A stretch of 64,000 nucleotides of DNA, from NCBI GenBank assembly GCA_964034945.1, contig OZ035960.1, positions 105,412,433 through 105,476,432 of the forward strand, given 5' to 3'. This DNA is from Chrysopilus asiliformis (Eukaryota; Arthropoda; Insecta; Diptera; Rhagionidae). Made by a program: the position numbers and the translations under genes. The notes under the pieces were generated by a model that saw only the letters and a list, made by a program, of their open reading frames with translations, was not told the DNA's origin and made no database searches. Shown one piece after another: positions 1 to 11,703 of this stretch (positions are counted from its first letter, which is position 1; the number at the start of each line of letters is the position of its first letter).

Positions 1-1
1 C

Positions 2-1045
2 TCAACGACAGTGGCTGCTTCAAGATCAGCCACGAGACCCACGACAGTTATTACCAGGACTTTCGGACCTCCGATTGTTGTTTCCACAACCCCTTTGGCG
101 CCAACACTTCCATTGCAACCGCAGTCTACCAGTCGACCGAAGCCGGAAATTAGGAAAAACAATTACGATTTTTCGAGGTTCGCAAATAGAGGAGTCACCA
201 GCAACGGAGTCTCAACACCTTCCACGATATTAATTGCTCCTCAAGCACCGGTAACGAAGCGACCACAGCAATTCCCTTCCAGTACCCTAAATCCTTCTAC
301 AAATTTCGGCAACTCCTTGGATAACACCAAATTGTTCTTAACTGGCCGTGATTCAGATGTTGCTCAGCCATCAGTCGACATTTTGCCTCCGCTTCCGCAG
401 TTTACCAGCGATGCCACGGACACAACACAGAAACCCGTAACGCAGAAGTCCGTAACGCAGAATTTCGTAACACAAAAACCTGCAACAGGAAAATTCAAAC
501 AACCCGCTTTGGATTTGGAACCACCGAAATTCGATCCCCCGATAACAGTGGAGGGCAAGCGGCTAGACGCGAATCGCGGCAACACCAGCAGTACGGAAGT
601 TATTACCAATACTAACGTAGAAAATTCAGCGCATCCATATGCGCACAATCCTTTCCTCTCAGCGGTTTTCAGCCGCAGAAGCACCCCAGTGGAATCTTCC
701 ACGAAGTCTCCAACGCCTCGATCGATCCAACAGAAGCCACCAAAGGTGAACACTCCACCCACGCAAAGCAAACAGGATCGGAAAACAACATCCCCCGACC
801 CTCTATCAGAAGAGGACATTCATCGTCTTCAGCGACAGTTCCTGATTCCCGATTTCCAGCTTCCATTGGAAAAAATCGGCCGAACCGGTTACGAGCACAG
901 CGATACCTTCAACTCCTTCCAACTGAAGATCCCAGAGCGCCGCAGCGACGAAAAAAAGTGGTACGGAGAGAATCCTGCATGTCCTGAGTGTCATCCGTCG
1001 TTTGTGAAGCCAGGCACTTGTGAACCATGCGTCCGACGCCGATAA
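2..1045 (+). CDS. 3' exon of a Thr/Pro-rich, probably secreted protein (5' partial)
   Basis: An open frame enters from the left edge (first full codon at 2) and ends with TAA at 1043-1045. The first possible start in view is a GTG at 11, so the real start lies outside the window. The visible 347 residues are Thr/Pro/Ser-rich and low in complexity, with a short VTQK-type repeat around nucleotides 435-480. The C-terminal ~85 residues are more ordered-looking: an acidic LSEEDIHRLQRQ stretch, then a Tyr/Arg-rich segment and two CxxC pairs (CPEC near 979, CEPC near 1018) before a terminal Arg run. Seen: composition, Cys pairs, absence of membrane segments. Inference: mucin-like or cuticle/extracellular-matrix protein whose conserved unit is the Cys-ending tail. 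The family was not recognised. Confidence 0.75.
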   Translation, partial: STTVAASRSATRPTTVITRTFGPPIVVSTTPLAPTLPLQPQSTSRPKPEIRKNNYDFSRFANRGVTSNGVSTPSTILIAPQAPVTKRPQQFPSSTLNPSTNFGNSLDNTKLFLTGRDSDVAQPSVDILPPLPQFTSDATDTTQKPVTQKSVTQNFVTQKPATGKFKQPALDLEPPKFDPPITVEGKRLDANRGNTSSTEVITNTNVENSAHPYAHNPFLSAVFSRRSTPVESSTKSPTPRSIQQKPPKVNTPPTQSKQDRKTTSPDPLSEEDIHRLQRQFLIPDFQLPLEKIGRTGYEHSDTFNSFQLKIPERRSDEKKWYGENPACPECHPSFVKPGTCEPCVRRR

Positions 1046-1177
1046 ACTACGCCGCGACGCTAAAAAAAACTGCTATAATATAGAATTTAGTACTTAAGGA
1101 TCATAATTGAATGAACAACATAGTTTTAAGAGACTTCCTTACTGCTAGCTGCATTGATTTTACAAAAGCAGTAGCAA

Positions 1178-1187
1178 AATAAATAAA
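1178..1187 (+). terminator. overlapping poly(A) signals of the upstream gene
   Basis: Two overlapping AATAAA hexamers (1178-1183 and 1182-1187) lie about 135 nt after the stop codon of the gene ending at 1045, a normal distance for an insect 3' UTR. Confidence 0.45.
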
Positions 1188-1679
1188 AAAGACGACAATA
1201 TGAAGACTTCATCCGTTCGATATTTTTTCTAATTTGAAAAATTTAAGATTTTTAACGAAATGACGACAACGACGAACCGATTTTCCGCATGCCTAACGGA
1301 GACTAAATAATGGCTGGACATTTATCTAATTATGGAAATAAATAAATTATCTTTTGACTTTTTTCCCTTTTCTTTTTTCAAAAAAAAATCATTTGTATGT
1401 GTTAATAATCTTTTTGATTTTATTTTATTATTACGCCTTTGTAAATAATTTTATTTCTTGGATATTTATCCATCCATGTGAATTGTATGTTTATGTATTT
1501 AGTGTTGTAATAAAAAAATTAAAAATTTTATGAGAATTTTGAATTAAATCCAATTGAGACTAAAACTTACACTTTCTGGTATATCGAAGTTCAAGGTCAA
1601 AGCAGAAAATCTGGTGAGTATTGTGGATGCTGAATAATTAACTACGTCGCTGGAAACGATTTCGGAAACGATTGTAGCC
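1188..1679. other. AT-rich spacer before the satellite
   Basis: AT-rich DNA with homopolymer runs and no convincing gene. The last ~60 bases repeat a GGAAACGATT motif and run into the first satellite monomer. Confidence 0.5.
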
Positions 1680-4600
1680 AAAAATTTCTTATTTTTTGTC
1701 TGATCGCGCTGAAACTTGCCATATAGGGGTTTTGGGGAGCGAGAAATCAGAATCCGTTGTCCATTTTGAGCTACCACCATTTCTTGAGGCGAGCCCTAGG
1801 CGCCCTGGCCAAACCGTGCGAGCTATCGAAAAATGGACAACGGATTTGTGATCAGCGACCCCCCATTACCCTCTACGACAAGTTTCCGCGATTTTTTTTT
1901 TTTTTGAAAAAAATCGCAAAAAATTGCAGTGGTGTTAGTCCATGATTTTTTGATGGCAAAAAATGTTTTTTTCTTATTTTTTGTCTGATCGCGCTGAAAC
2001 TTGCCATATAGGGGTTTTGGGGAGCGAGAAATCAGAATCCGTTGTCCATTTTGAGCTACCACCATTTCTTGAGGCGACCCCTAGGCGCCCTGGCCAAACC
2101 GTGAGAGCTATCGAAAAATGGACAACGGATTTGTGATCAGCGACCTCCCATTACCCTCTACGACAAGTTTCCGCGATTTTTTTTTTTGAAAAAAATCGCA
2201 AAAAATTGCAGTGGTTAGTCCATGATTTTTTGATGGCAAAAAATGTTTTTTTCTTTTTTTTTGTCTGATCGCGCGTCTTGGGGAGCGAGAAATCAGAATC
2301 CGTTGTCCATTTTGAGCTACCACCATTTCTTGAGGCGACCCCTAGGCGCCCTGGCCAAACCGTGAGAGCTATCGAAAAATGGACAACGGATTTGTGATCA
2401 GCGACCCCCATTACCCTCTACGACAAGTTTCAGCGAATTTTTTTTTTTGAAAAAAATCGCAAAAAATTGCAGTGGTTAGTCCATGATTTTTTGATGGCAA
2501 AAAATGTTTTTTTCTTTTTTTTTGTCTGATCGCGCGTCTTGGGGAGCGAGAAATCAGAATCCGTTGTCCATTTTGAGCTACCACCATTTCTTGAGGCGAC
2601 CCCTAGGCGCCCTGGCCAAACCGTGAGAGCTATCGAAAAATGGACAACGGATTTGTGATCAGCGACCCCCATTACCCTCTACGACAAGTTTCCGCGATTT
2701 TTTTTTTTGAAAAAAATCGCAAAAAATTGCAGTGGTTAGTCCATGATTTTTTGATGGCAAAAAATGTTTTTTTCTTATTTTTTGTCTGATCGCGCTGAAA
2801 CTTGCGTTATAGGGGTTTTGGGGAGCGAGAAATCAGAATCCGTTGTCCATTTTGAGCTACCACCATTTCTTGAGGCGACCCCTAGGCGCCCTGGCCAAAC
2901 CGTGAGAGCTATCGAAAAATGGACAACGGATTTGTGATCAGCGACCCCCATTACCCTCTACGACAAGTTTCAGCGAATTTTTTTTTTTGAAAAAAATCGC
3001 AAAAAATTGCAGTGGTTAGTCCATGATTTTTTGATGGCAAAAAATGTTTTTTTCTTATTTTTTGTCTGATCGCGCTGAAACTTGCGCTATAGGGGTTTTG
3101 GGGAGCGAGAAATCAGAATCCGTTGTCCATTTTGAGCTACCACCATTTCTTGAGGCGACCCCTAGGCGCCCTGGCCAAACCGTGAGAGCTATCGAAAAAT
3201 GGACAACGGATTTGTGATCAGCGACCCCCATTACCCTCTACGACAAGTTTCCGCGATTTTTTTTTTTTTAAAAAATCGCAAAAAATTGCAGTGGTTAGTC
3301 CATGATTTTTTGATGGCAAAAAATGTTTTTTTCTTATTTTTTGTCTGATCGCGCTGAAACTTGCCATATAGGGGTTTTGGGGAGCGAGAAATCAGAATCC
3401 GTTGTCCATTTTGAGCTACCACCATTTCTTGAGGCGACCCCTAGGCGCCCTGGCCAAACCGTGAGAGCTATCGAAAAATGGACAACGGATTTGTGATCAG
3501 CGACCCCCATTACCCTCTACGACAAGTTTCCGCGATTTTTTTTTTTGAAAAAAATCGCAAAAAATTGCAGTGGTTAGTCCATGATTTTTTGATGGCAAAA
3601 AATGTTTTTTTCTTATTTTTTGTCTGATCGCGCTGAAACTTGCCATATAGGGGTTTTGGGGAGCGAGAAATCAGAATCCGTTGTCCATTTTGAGCTACCA
3701 CCATTTCTTGAGGCGACCCCTAGGCGCCCTGGCCAAACCGTGAGAGCTATCGAAAAATGGACAACGGATTTGTGATCAGCGACCCCCATTACCCTCTACG
3801 ACAAGTTTCCGCGATTTTTTTTTTTGAAAAAAATCGCAAAAAATTGCAGTGGTTAGTCCATGATTTTTTGATGGCAAAAAATGTTTTTTTCTTATTTTTT
3901 GTCTGATCGCGCTGAAACTTGCCATATAGGGGTTTTGGGGAGCGAGAAATCAGAATCCGTTGTCCATTTTGAGCTACCACCATTTCTTGAGGCGACCCCT
4001 AGGCGCCCTGGCCAAACCGTGAGAGCTATCGAAAAATGGACAACGGATTTGTGATCAGCGACCCCCATTACCCTCTACGACAAGTTTCAGCGAATTTTTT
4101 TTTTTGAAAAAAATCGCAAAAAATTGCAGTGGTTAGTCCATGATTTTTTGATGGCAAAAAATGTTTTTTTCTTTTTTTTTGTCTGATCGCGCGTCTTGGG
4201 GAGCGAGAAATCAGAATCCGTTGTCCATTTTGAGCTACCACCATTTCTTGAGGCGACCCCTAGGCGCCCTGGCCAAACCGTGAGAGCTATCGAAAAATGG
4301 ACAACGGATTTGTGATCAGCGACCCCCATTACCCTCTACGACAAGTTTCCGCGATTTTTTTTTTTGAAAAAAATCGCAAAAAATTGCAGTGGTTAGTCCA
4401 TGATTTTTTGATGGCAAAAAATGTTTTTTTCTTATTTTTTGTCTGATCGCGCTGAAACTTGCCATATAGGGGTTTTGGGGAGCGAGAAATCAGAATCCGT
4501 TGTCCATTTTGAGCTACCACCATTTCTTGAGGCGACCCCTAGGCGCCCTGGCCAAACCGTGAGAGCTATCGAAAAATGGACAACGGATTTGTGATCAGCG

Positions 4601-7600
4601 ACCCCCATTACCCTCTACGACAAGTTTCCGCGATTTTTTTTTTTGAAAAAAATCGCAAAAAATTGCAGTGGTTAGTCCATGATTTTTTGATGGCAAAAAA
4701 TGTTTTTTTCTTATTTTTTGTCTGATCGCGCTGAAACTTGCCATATAGGGGTTTTGGGGAGCGAGAAATCAGAATCCGTTGTCCATTTTGAGCTACCACC
4801 ATTTCTTGAGGCGACCCCTAGGCGCCCTGGCCAAACCGTGAGAGCTATCGAAAAATGGACAACGGATTTGTGATCAGCGACCCCCATTACCCTCTACGAC
4901 AAGTTTCCGCGATTTTTTTTTTTTTTTGAAAAAAATCGCAAAAAATTGCAGTGGTTAGTCCATGATTTTTTGATGGCAAAAAATGTTTTTTTCTTATTTT
5001 TTGTCTGATCGCGCTGAAACTTGCGCTATAGGGGTTTTGGGGAGCGAGAAATCAGAATCCGTTGTCCATTTTGAGCTACCACCATTTCTTGAGGCGACCC
5101 CTAGGCGCCCTGGCCAAACCGTGAGAGCTATCGAAAAATGGACAACGGATTTGTGATCAGCGACCTCCCATTACCCTCTACGACAAGTTTCCGCGATTTT
5201 TTTTTTTGAAAAAAATCGCAAAAAATTGCAGTGGTTAGTCCATGATTTTTTGATGGCAAAAAATGTTTTTTTCTTATTTTTTGTCTGATCGCGCTGAAAC
5301 TTGCGCTATAGGGGTTTTGGGGAGCGAGAAATCAGAATCCGTTGTCCATTTTGAGCTACCACCATTTCTTGAGGCGACCCCTAGGCGCCCTGGCCAAACC
5401 GTGAGAGCTATCGAAAAATGGACAACGGATTTGTGATCAGCGACCCCCATTACCCTCTACGACAAGTTTCCGCGATTTTTTTTTTTTTTGAAAAAAATCG
5501 CAAAAAATTGCAGTGGTTAGTCCATGATTTTTTGATGGCAAAAAATGTTTTTTTCTTATTTTTTGTCTGATCGCGCTGAAACTTGCCATATAGGGGTTTT
5601 GGGGAGCGAGAAATCAGAATCCGTTGTCCATTTTGAGCTACCACCATTTCTTGAGGCGACCCCTAGGCGCCCTGGCCAAACCGTGAGAGCTATCGAAAAA
5701 TGGACAACGGATTTGTGATCAGCGACCCCCATTACCCTCTACGACAAGTTTCCGCGATTTTTTTTTTGAAAAAAATCGCAAAAAATTGCAGTGGTTAGTC
5801 CATGATTTTTTGATGGCAAAAAATGTTTTTTTCTTATTTTTTGTCTGATCGCGCTGAAACTTGCCATATAGGGGTTTTGGGGAGCGAGAAATCAGAATCC
5901 GTTGTCCATTTTGAGCTACCACCATTTCTTGAGGCGACCCCTAGGCGCCCTGGCCAAACCGTGAGAGCTATCGAAAAATGGACAACGGATTTGTGATCAG
6001 CGACCTCCCATTACCCTCTACGACAAGTTTCCGCGATTTTTTTTTTTTGAAAAAAATCGCAAAAAATTGCAGTGGTTAGTCCATGATTTTTTGATGGCAA
6101 AAAATGTTTTTTTCTTATTTTTTGTCTGATCGCGCTGAAACTTGCGCTATAGGGGTTTTGGGGAGCGAGAAATCAGAATCCGTTGTCCATTTTGAGCTAC
6201 CACCATTTCTTGAGGCGACCCCTAGGCGCCCTGGCCAAACCGTGAGAGCTATCGAAAAATGGACAACGGATTTGTGATCAGCGACCCCCATTACCCTCTA
6301 CGACAAGTTTCAGCGAATTTTTTTTTTTGAAAAAAATCGCAAAAAATTGCAGTGGTTAGTCCATGATTTTTTGATGGCAAAAAATGTTTTTTTCTTTTTT
6401 TTTGTCTGATCGCGCGTCTTGGGGAGCGAGAAATCAGAATCCGTTGTCCATTTTGAGCTACCACCATTTCTTGAGGCGACCCCTAGGCGCCCTGGCCAAA
6501 CCGTGAGAGCTATCGAAAAATGGACAACGGATTTGTGATCAGCGACCCCCATTACCCTCTACGACAAGTTTCCGCGATTTTTTTTTTTTTTGAAAAAAAT
6601 CGCAAAAAATTGCAGTGGTTAGTCCATGATTTTTTGATGGCAAAAAATGTTTTTTTCTTATTTTTTGTCTGATCGCGCTGAAACTTGCGCTATAGGGGTT
6701 TTGGGGAGCGAGAAATCAGAATCCGTTGTCCATTTTGAGCTACCACCATTTCTTGAGGCGACCCCTAGGCGCCCTGGCCAAACCGTGAGAGCTATCGAAA
6801 AATGGACAACGGATTTGTGATCAGCGACCCCCATTACCCTCTACGACAAGTTTCCGCGATTTTTTTTTTTGAAAAAAATCGCAAAAAATTGCAGTGGTTA
6901 GTCCATGATTTTTTGATGGCAAAAAATGTTTTTTTCTTATTTTTTGTCTGATCGCGCTGAAACTTGCCATATAGGGGTTTTGGGGAGCGAGAAATCAGAA
7001 TCCGTTGTCCATTTTGAGCTACCACCATTTCTTGAGGCGACCCCTAGGCGCCCTGGCCAAACCGTGAGAGCTATCGAAAAATGGACAACGGATTTGTGAT
7101 CAGCGACCCCCATTACCCTCTACGACAAGTTTCCGCGATTTTTTTTTTTGAAAAAAATCGCAAAAAATTGCAGTGGTTAGTCCATGATTTTTTGATGGCA
7201 AAAAATGTTTTTTTCTTATTTTTTGTCTGATCGCGCTGAAACTTGCCATATAGGGGTTTTGGGGAGCGAGAAATCAGAATCCGTTGTCCATTTTGAGCTA
7301 CCACCATTTCTTGAGGCGACCCCTAGGCGCCCTGGCCAAACCGTGAGAGCTATCGAAAAATGGACAACGGATTTGTGATCAGCGACCCCCATTACCCTCT
7401 ACGACAAGTTTCCGCGATTTTTTTTTTTTGAAAAAAATCGCAAAAAATTGCAGTGGTTAGTCCATGATTTTTTGATGGCAAAAAATGTTTTTTTCTTATT
7501 TTTTGTCTGATCGCGCTGAAACTTGCGCTATAGGGGTTTTGGGGAGCGAGAAATCAGAATCCGTTGTCCATTTTGAGCTACCACCATTTCTTGAGGCGAC

Positions 7601-10372
7601 CCCTAGGCGCCCTGGCCAAACCGTGAGAGCTATCGAAAAATGGACAACGGATTTGTGATCAGCGACCCCCATTACCCTCTACGACAAGTTTCCGCGATTT
7701 TTTTTTTTGAAAAAAATCGCAAAAAATTGCAGTGGTTAGTCCATGATTTTTTGATGGCAAAAAATGTTTTTTTCTTATTTTTTGTCTGATCGCGCTGAAA
7801 CTTGCCATATAGGGGTTTTGGGGAGCGAGAAATCAGAATCCGTTGTCCATTTTGAGCTACCACCATTTCTTGAGGCGACCCCTAGGCGCCCTGGCCAAAC
7901 CGTGAGAGCTATCGAAAAATGGACAACGGATTTGTGATCAGCGACCCCCATTACCCTCTACGACAAGTTTCAGCGAATTTTTTTTTTTGAAAAAAATCGC
8001 AAAAAATTGCAGTGGTTAGTCCATGATTTTTTGATGGCAAAAAATGTTTTTTTCTTTTTTTTTGTCTGATCGCGCTGAAACTTGCCATATAGGGGTTTTG
8101 GGGAGCGAGAAATCAGAATCCGTTGTCCATTTTGAGCTACCACCATTTCTTGAGGCGACCCCTAGGCGCCCTGGCCAAACCGTGAGAGCTATCGAAAAAT
8201 GGACAACGGATTTGTGATCAGCGACCCCCATTACCCTCTACGACAAGTTTCAGCGAATTTTTTTTTTTGAAAAAAATCGCAAAAAATTGCAGTGGTGTTA
8301 GTCCATGATTTTTTGATGGCAAAAAATGTTTTTTTCTTATTTTTTGTCTGATCGCGCTGAAACTTGCGCTATAGGGGTTTTGGGGAGCGAGAAATCAGAA
8401 TCCGTTGTCCATTTTGAGCTACCACCATTTCTTGAGGCGACCCCTAGGCGCCCTGGCCAAACCGTGAGAGCTATCGAAAAATGGACAACGGATTTGTGAT
8501 CAGCGACCCCCATTACCCTCTACGACAAGTTTCAGCGAATTTTTTTTTTTGAAAAAAATCGCAAAAAATTGCAGTGGTTAGTCCATGATTTTTTGATGGC
8601 AAAAAATGTTTTTTTCTTTTTTTTTGTCTGATCGCGCGTCTTGGGGAGCGAGAAATCAGAATCCGTTGTCCATTTTGAGCTACCACCATTTCTTGAGGCG
8701 ACCCCTAGGCGCCCTGGCCAAACCGTGAGAGCTATCGAAAAATGGACAACGGATTTGTGATCAGCGACCCCCATTACCCTCTACGACAAGTTTCCGCGAT
8801 TTTTTTTTTTTTTGAAAAAAATCGCAAAAAATTGCAGTGGTTAGTCCATGATTTTTTGATGGCAAAAAATGTTTTTTTCTTATTTTTTGTCTGATCGCGC
8901 TGAAACTTGCGCTATAGGGGTTTTGGGGAGCGAGAAATCAGAATCCGTTGTCCATTTTGAGCTACCACCATTTCTTGAGGCGACCCCTAGGCGCCCTGGC
9001 CAAACCGTGAGAGCTATCGAAAAATGGACAACGGATTTGTGATCAGCGACCCCCATTACCCTCTACGACAAGTTTCAGCGAATTTTTTTTTTTGAAAAAA
9101 ATCGCAAAAAATTGCAGTGGTGTTAGTCCATGATTTTTTGATGGCAAAAAATGTTTTTTTCTTATTTTTTGTCTGATCGCGCTGAAACTTGCGCTATAGG
9201 GGTTTTGGGGAGCGAGAAATCAGAATCCGTTGTCCATTTTGAGCTACCACCATTTCTTGAGGCGACCCCTAGGCGCCCTGGCCAAACCGTGAGAGCTATC
9301 GAAAAATGGACAACGGATTTGTGATCAGCGACCCCCATTACCCTCTACGACAAGTTTCAGCGAATTTTTTTTTTTGAAAAAAATCGCAAAAAATTGCAGT
9401 GGTTAGTCCATGATTTTTTGATGGCAAAAAATGTTTTTTTCTTTTTTTTTGTCTGATCGCGCGTCTTGGGGAGCGAGAAATCAGAATCCGTTGTCCATTT
9501 TGAGCTACCACCATTTCTTGAGGCGACCCCTAGGCGCCCTGGCCAAACCGTGAGAGCTATCGAAAAATGGACAACGGATTTGTGATCAGCGACCCCCATT
9601 ACCCTCTACGACAAGTTTCCGCGATTTTTTTTTTTTTTGAAAAAAATCGCAAAAAATTGCAGTGGTTAGTCCATGATTTTTTGATGGCAAAAAATGTTTT
9701 TTTCTTATTTTTTGTCTGATCGCGCTGAAACTTGCGCTATAGGGGTTTTGGGGAGCGAGAAATCAGAATCCGTTGTCCATTTTGAGCTACCACCATTTCT
9801 TGAGGCGACCCCTAGGCGCCCTGGCCAAACCGTGAGAGCTATCGAAAAATGGACAACGGATTTGTGATCAGCGACCCCCATTACCCTCTACGACAAGTTT
9901 CCGCGATTTTTTTTTTTGAAAAAAATCGCAAAAAATTGCAGTGGTTAGTCCATGATTTTTTGATGGCAAAAAATGTTTTTTTCTTATTTTTTGTCTGATC
10001 GCGCTGAAACTTGCCATATAGGGGTTTTGGGGAGCGAGAAATCAGAATCCGTTGTCCATTTTGAGCTACCACCATTTCTTGAGGCGACCCCTAGGCGCCC
10101 TGGCCAAACCGTGAGAGCTATCGAAAAATGGACAACGGATTTGTGATCAGCGACCTCCCATTACCCTCTACGACAAGTTTCCGCGATTTTTTTTTTTTGA
10201 AAAAAATCGCAAAAAATTGCAGTGGTGTTAGTCCATGATTTTTTGATGGCAAAAAATGTTTTTTTCTTATTTTTTGTCTGATCGCGCTGAAACTTGCCAT
10301 ATAGGGGTTTTGGGGAGCGATAAATCAGAATCCGTTGTCCATTTTGAGCTAGCACAGTTTTGAACAGTTTTG
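1680..10372. repeat. satellite array, about 32 monomers of ~279 bp (six of ~260 bp)
   Basis: Head-to-tail repeat. Spacing between equal points is often exactly 279 (for example 3231, 3510, 3789). Each monomer has a T-run flanked by GCGAT...ATCGC, forming a hairpin, and a second dyad in which AATCCGTTGTCCATTTT is followed ~60-75 bases later by its complement. Variants are discrete: the leader reads either CCGCG or CAGCGA before the T-run; a 19-22 bp segment after GATCGCGC is present (long) or replaced by GTCTTGG (short; near 2270, 2530, 4190, 6415, 8635, 9470); and the middle reads CCATATAGG, GCTATAGG or GTTATAGG. Both edges diverge (first monomer GAGCCCTAGG; last one breaks at GAGCTAGCACAG). 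The 60-80 codon open frames on the minus strand repeat with the monomer and are not taken as genes. Confidence 0.97.
8234..9883. repeat. higher-order repeat: two 825-bp trimers inside the satellite
   Basis: The same three-monomer order occurs twice in a row: CAGCGA leader with GTGTTAG and long middle; CAGCGA leader with short middle; CCGCG leader with long GCTATAGG middle. Equal points at 8234, 9059 and 9884 are exactly 825 bp apart. Confidence 0.8.
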
Positions 10373-11304
10373 TGAGGCGCGAAAGGAGTGATTTGAAAAA
10401 CAATAAAGCCTATAACCATCTCATTTCATTTGAAATATCTCATTTGAAATAAAACACAATTCATTATTGCATAAAAATTTGCTTTTATTTTACTGGTTTA
10501 TATAAATTAGAAAAAAAACAAAATTAATTAAATTTAATTTTTTCAAAAGTGTTATGTACAGAAAATGGAAGCTCCTACAACGCGCTCTGTTTTGCTTAAC
10601 ATCGGAAAACAACTTCAAACCAAATTTATATCAGAGCCATAAAAAGGGTGCAATAGTTGGTTATATTTTTATAATTTAATGATATTATGAAAATTAACAA
10701 AAACGAGAAAATAATCACTTGAATTAAAACTCATCCACTTAATTATGTTAGAGAAATTCCGTTAAAGCATTTGAATTAAATTCCTGGGGCCGATTGCAAA
10801 AAAAAACATTTTTTTAATGTGTTATTAGTTTTTCTTTTTCTCTAAATATTAAAGTAACCTTGATTTGTTCCATCTATATAACATGTGGATAGTTATAATT
10901 TAGTAGTGATGCTGTACAATGAATTTTTTAAATCAATATTCTTGATAAAATTTGCAGAATTATACAATTTTACTTTATTTTTGTACAATCTTTCAATATT
11001 TATTTATTGATTATTACAAATAGTACTTAAATTAGGCACAAGTATTTTTTGTGATTTTGTTTCACATGCAATTTCAATTTCAATATTTTCCTACGACAAT
11101 ATTCGAGGTGCAAAACTACAATAAATATTCAATTTTGTTTTCAAAGATTGTACTTAATCAATGTTAAATTCATTTTTCAAATATTACTCGCATAATTTAT
11201 CAATTGCTTAGATGTGTTATGATTAAATGTAGTTAAATTAATGCGTTAAATGTTTAAATGATACAAGATTTTTTTTTGTTTGTTTGTTTTTGTTTCATGT
11301 TTGA
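10373..11304. other. AT-rich 3' flank of the minus-strand gene
   Basis: Very AT-rich, no gene. Several AATAAA signals read on the minus strand (for example 11003-11008 and 10974-10979), about 300-330 nt past the stop at 11305, and could end that gene's transcript. Confidence 0.4.
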
Positions 11305-11703
11305 CTAGCATTTGACACAGCAACATTGGCCATATGGGAGAATTGACGGCTCGAACAGGTAGCAACTGGCTGGCCATGTGAAAAACGCTTCGCAAGTGGC
11401 CAATTGATGATAATGCGGTGATAACGATGTGTATGGCGATAGTTTTATATCCTGGTCCAGTTTCTGTCCTGTGACAAAATTCCTTCCTATCGTAGATGTA
11501 GAAGTGGATAATAATAATTCATTGATGGTGGCGGCTCTGTTGATGGTTTTCGTCATGGTTTTGCTACATTGGAACAAATGTTCTTTATCGGGTACGGCAT
11601 GCAGTGTCACCAGGTGTTTTTTTGTCACATCAACACCATAGACAATCGCCGAATTATGTCTTGGTGAATATAAACGACACTTAAGGCATCCATCGACACA
11701 GAT
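11305..11703 (-). CDS. terminal exon of the Cys-rich membrane protein
   Basis: Acceptor AATTTTAG/ATC; 132 codons plus TAG. Codon use and composition look coding and unlike the AT-rich surroundings. Starts ICVDGCLKC and ends QCCCVKC. Confidence 0.7.
   Translation of the reverse strand: MCVDGCLKCRLYSPRHNSAIVYGVDVTKKHLVTLHAVPDKEHLFQCSKTMTKTINRAATINELLLSTSTSTIGRNFVTGQKLDQDIKLSPYTSLSPHYHQLATCEAFFTWPASCYLFEPSILPYGQCCCVKC

Noticed and set aside
364..994. Minus-strand frames opposite the first gene
   Set aside because: Shadows of the plus-strand coding exon.
1680..10372. CRISPR-like array
   Set aside because: Monomers are contiguous without unique spacers, and the rest of the window is eukaryotic.
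1823..10403. Many 60-86 codon minus-strand frames (MVVAQNGQRIL.. and MGVADHKSVV..)
   Set aside because: They recur exactly with the satellite monomer and vary only with T-run length, so they are by-products of the repeat.
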